Assembly: GCF_001420695.1 (NCBI RefSeq) | Contig: NZ_LJJB01000007.1 | Span: forward strand, 333,890 to 397,889 | Direction of reading: 5' to 3' | Length of the DNA: 64,000 nucleotides | Source of the DNA: Brevibacillus choshinensis | GTDB taxonomy: Bacteria; Bacillota; Bacilli; Brevibacillales; Brevibacillaceae | Notes under the pieces: model-generated | The model's database searches: none | The model's input: only the letters and a program-made list of their open reading frames with translations | What the model was told of the DNA's origin: nothing | Translations under genes and position numbers: made by a program | Part shown: piece by piece, positions 46,419 to 54,658 of the stretch | How the letters are laid out: each line of letters opens with the position of its first letter | How positions within the stretch are numbered: position 1 is the first letter of the stretch

Positions 46419-47651
46419 ATGACGGATCGAAACGAAAGCTTCTGGATTGCCAATGCCATGTTGGAATGCGGCTTTGAATGGAAGGAAGGGAGGGTAGACC
46501 GTACTCAAACGGAGCGGTTTCATGTGCAAGTGAAAGGGGAGCGCGTCGAGAAGATCGTCCCTGCATCAGAATCGCTTCCAGAAGGAGTGCAGAGCTGGGA
46601 TGCCTGCGGACTTCTCATGCTGCCTTCCTTTCGGGAAATGCATATTCATTTGGATAAAACGTTTTATGGCGGACCGTGGCAGGCGTGTATCCCTGCTCCC
46701 AATCGATTTTTCCGTATTGAACAGGAGCAGGAGCTGTTGCCCAAACAGCTCCCGGTGGTACAAGAGCGGGCAGAAAAGCTGTTGCACTTGTTGCAATCAA
46801 ACGGTGCTACGCATGTTCGTACCCACTGCAATATTGACCCGGTCATCGGGTTGAAAAACATGGAGGCTACCCTTCGAGCTCTGGAGACTTACAGGGGGAA
46901 ACTTTCCTGGGAAATGGTGGCCTTCCCCCAGCATGGACTACTGCGGAGTCAGTCGGTAGGTTTGATGCGAGAAGCTCTGCAAAATGGGGCAAACTTGGTA
47001 GGTGGGGTGGATCCTGCTACATTTGATGAAGATATTGAAAAGTCGCTACATACGGTCATGGATTTAGCGGTAGAAGCAAATGCGGATATCGATCTGCACC
47101 TGCATGAGCCGGGACACCTGGGGGTATTCATTATGAAGCGATTGGCTGCCTTGACCGAGGAAGCCGGCTGGCAGGGACGTGTAACCATCAGTCACGCTTA
47201 TGGATTGGGAGAAGTCCCAGAGCTTATCGCGGCAGAAATCGCTGAGCTACTCGCTCATTTGCGAATTTCCGTCATATCGGCGGTTCCGATCGACATGCCC
47301 ACCATACCTGTTCCGCTCTTACAGGCAAAAGGAGTCCGTGTATCTCTTGGTAACGACAACATTACCGATCACTGGGATTCATTCGGTACGGGGGACATGC
47401 TGCAAAAAGCGAATCGACTCGCGGAACGTTTCCGCTGGACGGATGAAGGGAGGCTGTCCCGGGCGCTGAGCTTCATCACGGGCGGAGTGACTCCTTTGGA
47501 CGATAAAGGCAATCGCGTTTGGCCTCGAGTCGGTGATAGGGCAGATGCTGTATTTGTTGACGCGAGTTGTTCAGCAGAAGCCATCGCTCGACAATCTACG
47601 AAAGCTGCTGTCATGTTTCAAGGCAGCCTCGTTTGGCAAAAGGAATCATAA
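46419..47651 (+). CDS. Cytosine-deaminase-like amidohydrolase, paralog 5
   Basis: 410 residues; start ATG 46419 behind AGGGAGAG, 15 bases after binding protein 3. Motifs: MHIHLDKTFYGGPW, FPQHGLLR, DLHLHEPGHLG, ISHAYGLGE, LGNDNITDHWDSFG. Unlike the other four paralogs it has Glu in HLHE, matching the catalytic Glu position of CodA's HCDE. Close linkage to a specific binding protein suggests the two work on the same compound. Confidence 0.9.
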   Translation: MTDRNESFWIANAMLECGFEWKEGRVDRTQTERFHVQVKGERVEKIVPASESLPEGVQSWDACGLLMLPSFREMHIHLDKTFYGGPWQACIPAPNRFFRIEQEQELLPKQLPVVQERAEKLLHLLQSNGATHVRTHCNIDPVIGLKNMEATLRALETYRGKLSWEMVAFPQHGLLRSQSVGLMREALQNGANLVGGVDPATFDEDIEKSLHTVMDLAVEANADIDLHLHEPGHLGVFIMKRLAALTEEAGWQGRVTISHAYGLGEVPELIAAEIAELLAHLRISVISAVPIDMPTIPVPLLQAKGVRVSLGNDNITDHWDSFGTGDMLQKANRLAERFRWTDEGRLSRALSFITGGVTPLDDKGNRVWPRVGDRADAVFVDASCSAEAIARQSTKAAVMFQGSLVWQKES

Positions 47652-47670
47652 TGTGTGAAGTTAAACAAAA

Positions 47671-47733
47671 GTAAAAATATTATAAATAGATGTAAAGATG
47701 CTGAAAGGCTAGTTTGACCCCTTGCCGTATAAT
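47671..47733 (+). promoter_or_regulatory. Tandem 21-bp operator and promoter 7 (binding protein 4 and NCS2 permease)
   Basis: GTAAAAATATTATAAAT at 47671 and GTAAAGATGCTGAAAGG at 47692, 21 bases apart; consensus -10 TATAAT at 47728-47733, 36 bases from the second box. The operator begins 20 bases after the stop of amidohydrolase 5. Confidence 0.86.
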
Positions 47734-47788
47734 GCAGTTAAGCAAACATTGCAGAAATTTCGACAGCATCTTACAGGGGGACATTCAG

Positions 47789-49360
47789 ATGAAGAAAGCA
47801 CGCTTGTTTGGATCCTTGCTCGCCTTGACGCTAACCGTCGGAGCAGTATTGACAGGTTGCGGTGCAGGACAAGAGCAAACAGGTTCAGGAAACTCGGCAC
47901 CAGCGGAAAGTCCGAAGGCAGGAGGAACGCTGATCGTGGCTCGCAAAGCAGACGCGAACAATCTCGATCCTCACTTCATTACCAATATTCCATCCGCAAA
48001 CTACATCTATGGCAAAGTATATGAAAGCTTGATTTCACGAGATAAAAATTCCGAGTACAAGCCTACACTTGCGACGGAGTGGAAGCAAGTGGACGATCTG
48101 ACGTGGGAGTTCAAGTTGAGAACCGGCGTAACCTTCCATGACGGAGCTCCTTTCAACGCGGAAGCCGTGAAAAAGACGTTTGAACGGGCAAAGGATCCAA
48201 AGGTCGCTTCGCCACGCGCATCCAATTTCTCCATGATCAAGGAGATCAAAGCAGTTGACGATCAGACCGTGCAATTTATTTTGGATTATCCATTTGCTCC
48301 ATTGCTCTCCATCTTGGCGAGCTCTGAGGGCAGCATTCTCAGTCCAAAAGCGATTAGCGAGCATTCTGACACGCTTTCCAAGCAGCCAGTGGGGACGGGA
48401 CCGTTCAAGTTTGAATCTTGGACGCCAGGTCAAGAAATGACGCTCGTGAATAATGACAGCTACTGGGGTGAAAAACCAAAGGTAGATAAAGTCGTTTACA
48501 AGGTCGTACCAGAAGACACAACTCGTATCGCCATGATCGAAGCAGGCGAGGCTCATATCGGAGATCAGTTGCCTGTGACTGAAGTAGAACGCGCCCAAAC
48601 ATCACCGAACATGACCATGGTTCGCGCGGAAGGCTTGGGAGTCGAATACATTGGTTTCAACGTAACGAAAAAACCTTTTGATGACATTCGCGTTCGTCAG
48701 GCTATCGCGCATGCCATTGAAAAGGAAGCGATCGTCAAAGGCGTGTATAACAACGTAGGGAACGAAGCGGTATCCGCTATGTCCTCCAAAGTGATCGGTT
48801 ACAATCCGAATCTGCAGGACTACTCCTATGATGTCAATGAAGCGAAAAAGCTCCTCGCCGAAGCAGGCTACGCAAACGGCTTTAAAACGACAATCGTGAC
48901 AGATGACCGCAAAGAGCGGATGAACGTAGCAGAGGTGATTCAATCCCAGCTGAAGGGGATTGGCATCGATGTGGAAATTAAAGTGATGGAGTACGGAGCT
49001 TATCTCGAATTCACCGACAAAGGTGAGCACGATATGTTCATCGGCGGTTGGGGCAATGCCACGGGAGATGGTGACTACAACCAGTACAACGTGTTCCATA
49101 GTTCTTCCAAAGGTAGTGCCGGCAACCTCGCATTCTACAACAATCCAGAAGTGGACAAGTTGATTGAAGACGGACGCCGTGAAAAAGATCCACAGAAGCG
49201 CAATGAAATTTACGCCAAGCTGCAAGAAATCGAGCTGAAAGAAGCGCCGGTCATTCCGATCCGTACGATCGATCATGTATCGGTGACAGCAAAAGATGTT
49301 CGTGGCTTCTGGTTGAGTCCAGTAGGATACCTGATGCTGGATAAGGTAACGATTCAATAG
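47789..49360 (+). CDS. Dpp/Opp-type substrate-binding lipoprotein, paralog 4
   Basis: 523 residues from ATG 47789 behind AGGGGGAC; a longer reading from 47714 would start upstream of the -10 at 47728 and is rejected. Lipobox LTGCGAG. Family 5 motifs: VARKADANNLDPHF, GKVYESLISRD, GTGPFKFESWTPGQEMTL, GGWGNATGDGDYNQYNVFH. Followed, after a hairpin, by an NCS2 permease gene, which hints at a nucleobase-like ligand. Confidence 0.9.
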   Translation: MKKARLFGSLLALTLTVGAVLTGCGAGQEQTGSGNSAPAESPKAGGTLIVARKADANNLDPHFITNIPSANYIYGKVYESLISRDKNSEYKPTLATEWKQVDDLTWEFKLRTGVTFHDGAPFNAEAVKKTFERAKDPKVASPRASNFSMIKEIKAVDDQTVQFILDYPFAPLLSILASSEGSILSPKAISEHSDTLSKQPVGTGPFKFESWTPGQEMTLVNNDSYWGEKPKVDKVVYKVVPEDTTRIAMIEAGEAHIGDQLPVTEVERAQTSPNMTMVRAEGLGVEYIGFNVTKKPFDDIRVRQAIAHAIEKEAIVKGVYNNVGNEAVSAMSSKVIGYNPNLQDYSYDVNEAKKLLAEAGYANGFKTTIVTDDRKERMNVAEVIQSQLKGIGIDVEIKVMEYGAYLEFTDKGEHDMFIGGWGNATGDGDYNQYNVFHSSSKGSAGNLAFYNNPEVDKLIEDGRREKDPQKRNEIYAKLQEIELKEAPVIPIRTIDHVSVTAKDVRGFWLSPVGYLMLDKVTIQ

Positions 49361-49367
49361 AGAAAAA

Positions 49368-49399
49368 GGGGATGGCGTATCGCGCTATCCCCCGATTCT
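49368..49399 (+). other. Intercistronic hairpin between binding protein 4 and NCS2 permease
   Basis: GGGGATGGCG (49368-49377) pairs with CGCTATCCCC (49383-49392), followed by CGATTCTGTT, which is not a full T run. It could be a partial terminator or mRNA stabiliser that sets a high ratio of receptor to permease. Confidence 0.6.
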
Positions 49400-49419
49400 G
49401 TTGGGAGGAACCCCTCATC

Positions 49420-50751
49420 ATGAGAATACAATCCCCAGGCTGGCATGAATCGCTGGGAGCCTTGCAATGGTTTGTTTATTTGCTCGTCTATTCGATTCCT
49501 ATCCCCATCGTGATCGGAGGGCTGTACCATTTGCCTGCTCCCGAGGTAGAAGGACTGATGCAGCGAACGTTCCTCGTGGCAGGAGCAACGACTGTCCTGC
49601 AAGGAGTGTTCGGACATCGCCGGCCGATTATTGATGGGCCTGCTGGCATTTGGCTGAGCGTATTTGTCATTCTCGGAGATATGGCGCTACGGAGTGGTGG
49701 TGATCCTGCAAACACTTTGTCATTGCTTACGGGTAGCATGATGCTAGCAGGAATTGTCCTGCTGCTCATCAGCAGAGTGGCACATCGATTTGCGGGCTGG
49801 TTTACACCCCTGGTGACTGGCTCCTTTATGCTCTTGCTCTCCATTCAATTGGGAGGCGTGTTTTTGAAAGGAATGCTGGGGGCGGGGCATGGCCCCTTGA
49901 CGAGTACGCATGCTTTACCTGGACTCATTGCGATAGGCGTTTTTCTATTTGTCTTTGGTTTGTCTGTATGGGGAAAAGGATGGTGGAAAAGCTATGCCGT
50001 CCTGATCGGGATCGCAGTCGGTTGGCTCGTTTTCTCCTGTCTGGGGCTGCGACCAATGAGTGTTGCGAATCTCACTTGGTTTCGACTTCCGGAAGTATTT
50101 GTCTGGGGAGCGCCACACTTGGATCTTGGAATGGCCATAGCGGTTTTCCCTCTTATCTTGATGCTGCTCTCTAGCACCATGGCTGCGACTGAATCGATGG
50201 ATCAGGTTCTCGAAAAGCAGGCAGAGGAGGACCCGAAGCATGTGTTTCGAAGCACCGCAGTAAGTGGGGTGACGCATTTGCTTTCTGCTTCCTTTTCTAC
50301 GGTAGGCATCGTTCCGCTAGGGGGAAGTGCTGGTTATGTTCGGATGACAGGGCATCGCAGAATCGCTCCTTTCTTGATAGGTGGGCTGATCATGGCGTGT
50401 CTTTCCTTCATGCCAGCCGTCATTGGTGTGCTGACGATGCTGCCCGCACCTGTTGCCTATGCTGTCGAGCTGGCCGCATTTGTCCCCATGGTAGGCCTGG
50501 GAGTGAGGGCCATTATGCGGGAGGCCATGACTGAGCGGAGACTGACGATTTTAGGGGTGACACTCCTCGTGGGGACATCGCTTCTATTCTTGCCAGCGGA
50601 TACGTTTGCAGCGGCGCCTGCTATCGTCCAATACATCGCGGGCAATGGTCTTTTGGTGGGAGTGCTGATTGTATTGATATTAGAGCGAATTTGGGTGGAA
50701 CCTGATTCGAAAGGAAAGAAATCGTCGCTAAAACCCTCGATGAAATGTTAG
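49420..50751 (+). CDS. NCS2-family nucleobase permease (xanthine/uracil type)
   Basis: 443 residues from ATG 49420 behind GGGAGGA. About 12-14 membrane segments, with NCS2 features: LYHLPAPEVEGLMQRTFLVAG-type start, RRPIIDGPAGIW, the FPLILMLLSSTMAATESMDQ region (the conserved Glu of NCS2 TM8) and FSTVGIVPLGGSAGYVRMTG (TM10). The family imports xanthine, uric acid, uracil or related rings by proton symport. Its location behind operator 7 and next to a binding protein supports a ring-compound substrate for the whole system. Confidence 0.85.
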   Translation: MRIQSPGWHESLGALQWFVYLLVYSIPIPIVIGGLYHLPAPEVEGLMQRTFLVAGATTVLQGVFGHRRPIIDGPAGIWLSVFVILGDMALRSGGDPANTLSLLTGSMMLAGIVLLLISRVAHRFAGWFTPLVTGSFMLLLSIQLGGVFLKGMLGAGHGPLTSTHALPGLIAIGVFLFVFGLSVWGKGWWKSYAVLIGIAVGWLVFSCLGLRPMSVANLTWFRLPEVFVWGAPHLDLGMAIAVFPLILMLLSSTMAATESMDQVLEKQAEEDPKHVFRSTAVSGVTHLLSASFSTVGIVPLGGSAGYVRMTGHRRIAPFLIGGLIMACLSFMPAVIGVLTMLPAPVAYAVELAAFVPMVGLGVRAIMREAMTERRLTILGVTLLVGTSLLFLPADTFAAAPAIVQYIAGNGLLVGVLIVLILERIWVEPDSKGKKSSLKPSMKC

Positions 50752-50800
50752 AAATATGTTATATTTTCTGACATATAGCTCTTTTGGGAGGGGGATTTGT

Positions 50801-51442
50801 GTGAGCTGGTTTCTTTCCGGCTTTTTTCTTTCGCTTTCACTTTGTCTGGATCTGGGTATCGTGAACGTCGCCATTATTCGTACCGGTGTGGCGAGAGGCT
50901 TGCTTCCGTCCTTTTTGATCGGGGTCGGCTCCAGCTTTGGTGACTTGATCTACGCCTTACTTTCCATGTTAGGCATTTCTTTGCTCCTTGAAAATCGCAT
51001 CGTCCGCTGGGTGCTCTGGCTGGGTGGAACGGTCATCTTGCTGTACATGACCTGGAACATGATCAAAGAGTTCCGCAGACCAAAGGAGATTGACCTGCAA
51101 GAATCGGAAGAGCGACAGATCGATCGCAGACGGAGCTGGAAGGACTTTTCCTCAGGACTCGGTCTGGCGTTAGCTTCCCCGTCCGCAATTCTTTGGTTCG
51201 CGACGATTGGCGGAAGTGTCATCGCTTCATCCAATGCAGATTCGACAGCAGATCTTCTCCTGTTTTTCGGTGGCTTCTTTGTGGCCTCCATCACCTGGTC
51301 ACTGTTTATGGCAGGGGTGTCGAGCCAAGGGGGCAAATGGTTAGGAAACAGACTCGTTCGTGGTTTTTCGTTTGTTTCTGCCCTGCTTTTTCTCTATTTC
51401 GCGGGCAAGGTCTTCATAGACGGCTATCATACATTGCTGTAG
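50801..51442 (+). CDS. LysE/RhtB-family exporter
   Basis: 213 residues from GTG 50801 behind GGGAGGGGG. Six hydrophobic segments; N-terminal FFLSLSLCLDLGIVNVAIIR matches the LysE/RhtB pattern of a Pro/Gly-containing first helix, and the middle has GLALASPSAILWFATIGG. This family exports amino acids or related metabolites. It may be an exit route for products of the upstream catabolic system, or be unrelated. Confidence 0.87.
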   Translation: MSWFLSGFFLSLSLCLDLGIVNVAIIRTGVARGLLPSFLIGVGSSFGDLIYALLSMLGISLLLENRIVRWVLWLGGTVILLYMTWNMIKEFRRPKEIDLQESEERQIDRRRSWKDFSSGLGLALASPSAILWFATIGGSVIASSNADSTADLLLFFGGFFVASITWSLFMAGVSSQGGKWLGNRLVRGFSFVSALLFLYFAGKVFIDGYHTLL

Positions 51443-51504
51443 TCAACACTCGTGATCATTGGTAAGGTATTATTAGAACGTCATTCACGAAGAGGTGGAA
51501 TCGA

Positions 51505-52134
51505 ATGAAGGAAGAACAGCTGGATATCTTCGACGAAACAGGGGCGCATATCGGAGTCGCAGCGAGATCAGAGGTACACCGCCTTGGACACTGGCATCAG
51601 ACCTTTCATTGCTGGATTTATCGGGTGCTTGAAGGCAAGATTCAGCTGCTGTTTCAAAAACGACATCCCGAAAAGGATACGTTTCCGGATCTCTTGGACA
51701 TTACGTCAGCGGGGCACCTGGTAGCCTCTGAGGAGCCAGAGGACGGGGTACGAGAGCTGGAGGAGGAACTGGGGCTTACTGTTTCCTTTGATGAGCTCCA
51801 TCGCATCGGGGTGATCAAGGATGTGGGGACCGCTCCAGGCATTATCGACAAGGAGCTATGCCATGTGTTTGCCTATCCATTTGACCAGCCTCTGCACGAC
51901 TATGTTCTGCAACCGGAAGAAGTCACGGGTCTGGTTTGGGTTGATCTGGACGAACTGGAGCTACTGTTTGCGGGAAGCGGGGACAAGCTCGAAGTGGCAG
52001 GATTTTTGTCCGAGCCGGATGGGACGAGGCAAGACGTCGTTCTGCAAGTAGATCAAACGGCGTTTGTGCCGCACGAGAGCCATTACTATCAGCAGGTATT
52101 TACCGCCATACGCGTGCTTGGAAATGCCATATAA
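51505..52134 (+). CDS. NUDIX hydrolase (YfcD-like)
   Basis: 209 residues; ATG 51505 behind AGAGGTGG. The NUDIX box runs from GHLVASEEPEDGVRELEEEL into GL, giving the pattern G-x5-E-x7-REL-x-EE. The N-terminal LDIFDETGAHIGVAARSEVH is typical of the YfcD/isopentenyl-diphosphate isomerase-like NUDIX group. It hydrolyses a nucleoside- or other diphosphate linkage; substrate unknown. Monocistronic with a terminator. Confidence 0.9.
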   Translation: MKEEQLDIFDETGAHIGVAARSEVHRLGHWHQTFHCWIYRVLEGKIQLLFQKRHPEKDTFPDLLDITSAGHLVASEEPEDGVRELEEELGLTVSFDELHRIGVIKDVGTAPGIIDKELCHVFAYPFDQPLHDYVLQPEEVTGLVWVDLDELELLFAGSGDKLEVAGFLSEPDGTRQDVVLQVDQTAFVPHESHYYQQVFTAIRVLGNAI

Positions 52135-52154
52135 AACGGAATATGTTGGGGAAT

Positions 52155-52194
52155 AATACCTTGCCTGCTGCATGTCAGGCGGGTATTTTTATTT
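52155..52194 (+). terminator. Terminator after NUDIX gene
   Basis: ATACCTTGCCTG pairs with CAGGCGGGTAT, followed by TTTTATTT. Confidence 0.85.
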
Positions 52195-52288
52195 ACAGGC
52201 GACCTCGGCAAGTCTTGGGGGAACTGTGCTATACTGTTACAATGCTTTTTTAGATAGAGATGCATGGGTAGATAGAGAGGAGATTTCA

Positions 52289-53734
52289 ATGAGGGCAAAA
52301 ATCATGGTGGCGTTGATGCTGGCGACGTTCCTGGCAGCGATGGAAGGGACGATTGTGAGTACGGCAGTGCCTCGGATTACGAGTGAGTTGTCAGGATTTG
52401 AACAGGTCAGCTGGGTGTATGCCATTTACATGCTGGCAACGGCAGTTTCTGCGCCGATTTACGGAAAGCTGGCCGATTTGTTTGGTAGAAAAAACGTTCT
52501 CATGTTCGGAATCGGTATTTTTCTGGTAGGTTCTACACTATGTGGACTCGCGATGTCCATGGAGCAGATGATTATTTATCGTGCGATACAGGGCTTGGGA
52601 GCAGGTTCTGTCATGCCGATTACGATGACCATTATCGGGGACTTGTACAATGACCAGTCCTCACGTGCAAAGGCACAGGGATGGATTAGTGCGGTATGGG
52701 GTCTGTCCGGTGTAGCAGGTCCATTGGTAGGCGGATTCTTGGTTGATACCATCTCTTGGCGTTACATTTTCTTCTTGAACTTGCCTTTTGGTTTCTTGTC
52801 CTTTTTCATGCTCGTTCTCTTTTACAAGGAGAAGCTCGGCGTCAAGGCCAAGCGTCATATTGATTATCCAGGGGCGCTCATCTTCAGTATCGGGACGATT
52901 GCTCTGCTGTACGCCCTCTTGACAGGTAGCCAAAATCAGTCGTGGTTGAGCCCGACGATTATTTCCTTGATTGTATTTAGCTTGATGACATATGTGATCT
53001 TCGTGTCAGTAGAGAGAAAGTCACCTGAGCCTTTGATCCCTCTCTCCTTGTTTACGAACCGCAACGTCACACTGATCAACGTGCTGACTCTGCTCATCAA
53101 TGCGATCGTGATCAGTCTGGTGGTCTACTTGCCGATCTGGAGTCAGGGGGTACTGGGAGAGAGCGCGACCATGGCTGGTTTCGTCCTCACGCCCATGCCC
53201 GTTTGCTGGACATTCGGTTCGGTCATTTCAGGCAATTTGCTAGGACGACTGCGCGTGGAACAATTGATTACTGGTGGCACGGCTGTACTGACGATCGCAT
53301 CGATACTTCTATTTTTCCTATCGGCTCATTCACCAGGCTTCTTCATTTATGTGGCGGTCGGCTTGATCGGCTTGGGGATGGGGCTCATCAGTCCGATCGT
53401 CATGGTCAAGATTCAAGCGTCCGTTCCAGTAGACAAGCGCGGGACAGCAGTCGCGTTGAATACCTTCACCGCTACGTTTAGCCAGACCTTTGGGGCAGCT
53501 GTATTCGGTATGTTCTTCAACATGGTGACGGTAGCGAGCGGTCAAAAAAATCTCGGCTCCTCGTTTGAGAGTGGTGGGATGCCCGTCGAGCAGCTGATAC
53601 ACATCCGCGACATTTTAGCGTCAGGAGTACACGTCGTTTTCACGGGGACATTAGTGGTCGCTGCATGCAGCTTTGTTCTCGCTCTGATGATCGCAAAAGC
53701 GCAACGTGGGACTGTTGAAATGAAAGGGAAATAA
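52289..53734 (+). CDS. MFS multidrug exporter, DHA2 (EmrB/QacA) type
   Basis: 481 residues from ATG 52289 behind AGAGAGGAG. Fourteen membrane segments. DHA2 motifs: motif D1 FLAAMEGTIVSTAVPRI in helix 1, motif A YGKLADLFGRKNVLM in loop 2-3, and motif C-like GLSGVAGPLVGGFLVD in helix 5. The family uses proton exchange to expel drugs, dyes or cell-surface lipids. No regulator is next to it. Confidence 0.93.
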   Translation: MRAKIMVALMLATFLAAMEGTIVSTAVPRITSELSGFEQVSWVYAIYMLATAVSAPIYGKLADLFGRKNVLMFGIGIFLVGSTLCGLAMSMEQMIIYRAIQGLGAGSVMPITMTIIGDLYNDQSSRAKAQGWISAVWGLSGVAGPLVGGFLVDTISWRYIFFLNLPFGFLSFFMLVLFYKEKLGVKAKRHIDYPGALIFSIGTIALLYALLTGSQNQSWLSPTIISLIVFSLMTYVIFVSVERKSPEPLIPLSLFTNRNVTLINVLTLLINAIVISLVVYLPIWSQGVLGESATMAGFVLTPMPVCWTFGSVISGNLLGRLRVEQLITGGTAVLTIASILLFFLSAHSPGFFIYVAVGLIGLGMGLISPIVMVKIQASVPVDKRGTAVALNTFTATFSQTFGAAVFGMFFNMVTVASGQKNLGSSFESGGMPVEQLIHIRDILASGVHVVFTGTLVVAACSFVLALMIAKAQRGTVEMKGK

Positions 53735-53737
53735 GAA

Positions 53738-53771
53738 AAGACGTCGGTGATTTGGCCGGCGTCTTTTTCAT
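53738..53771 (+). terminator. Terminator after the DHA2 exporter
   Basis: AAGACGTCGG pairs with CCGGCGTCTT and TTT. Repeat A2 begins directly after it, as A1 does after its own terminator. Confidence 0.85.
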
Positions 53772-53774
53772 AAT

Positions 53775-54540
53775 ATCGGAAAGTAAAAATTTTGAGGGAT
53801 TACAAGCTCTTTATTTATCAATAGGAAAATAAAAAAGATGGGGATATCAACATAGCTGAGGCGGGGAGAAGCAGGTTTCCGATCTCCGCTCCGGTCTACA
53901 CCCTGCGAAGAAGGTAAGACTGTCCGCTCCGCAACGATTCACGGGGAAGCGGTAAAGTAGTAGTCGCTTCGCGGGGAACACAGAGGTACCGCTTCTTGAT
54001 CCCGTGAATTCGTTGCTCCGCTAAGCTGGGTTCCGAAGTCGCTCCGCCTGGAAACCTGCTTCTCCTGCGAGCTTTTGTGGTTTCTAGCTACCTGGTTTTT
54101 ACGAGATTCATGGGGGGAAATACTTATTCTCCCAATCGCTTGCGCTTCTAAGGGAGTTGGTGAAACAAGCTTTCGTTCTTCGTAGGCATTGTCCCATGTA
54201 AGGTTGTTCTCAAAGAATTTCCGGGGAAAGGCAAGTGGAAGATTCAAGGCTGGCCGAGGAAAAAGGAGAAATAAGCGAAGATCTTTGGGGCACCCGCCGA
54301 AGCGGAATGGGAAAAGAGAAACACGGTCTTAAGCGTACACCTCTGAGATTCACCCGTGAATCGGCTGCTTTGGACGCGGTTTCGCTTTATCTATGGAGAT
54401 GTACAGGGATGACCCCCAGCAGGGGACCCAAGAAGCTGGAGCGTTTTCTCCTTTTTCCTCTCCTCCACCACAGTTTGATTGACCACCAAACCAAAGGACG
54501 CGGGCGAAGTTCCCGGGTTTTTCTAATTATGTGTTCAAAA
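53775..54540. repeat. Structured repeat family A, copy 2
   Basis: Homologous to 6367-6965. Core 53865-54065: outer arms GGAGAAGCAGGTTTCC (53865-53880) and GGAAACCTGCTTCTCC (54050-54065) pair perfectly, where copy 1 has one G-T pair. Inner arms GCAACGATTCACGGG and CCCGTGAATTCGTTGC are conserved. Between 54245 and 54460 it holds a complete B element that is nearly absent from copy 1. The end, 54460-54540, again matches copy 1 and finishes with a GC-rich hairpin plus T run. No gene supported. Confidence 0.85.
54256..54460. repeat. Structured repeat family B, copy 2 (nested in A2)
   Basis: 205 bases with perfect 16-base ends, GAGGAAAAAGGAGAAA (54256-54271) and TTTCTCCTTTTTCCTC (54445-54460). Shares with 40870-41047 the phrases AAGCGAAG, TTTGGGGCAC, GCAGGGATG/ACAGGGATG and CTGGAGC next to the 3' arm. 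The middle differs in sequence but again folds back (GATTCACC / GGTGAATC-like pairing around 54345-54362). Confidence 0.82.
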
Positions 54541-54658
54541 AAGTACATTTTTCCAAAAAATTCAAAAATATGATTGCCTAATCCCCAGAATGTTGGGTAC
54601 TATTTTCCTGTAAGAAAATGGGGAAATACAAATCGCGACAGAAGGAGTGCAGTGGACG

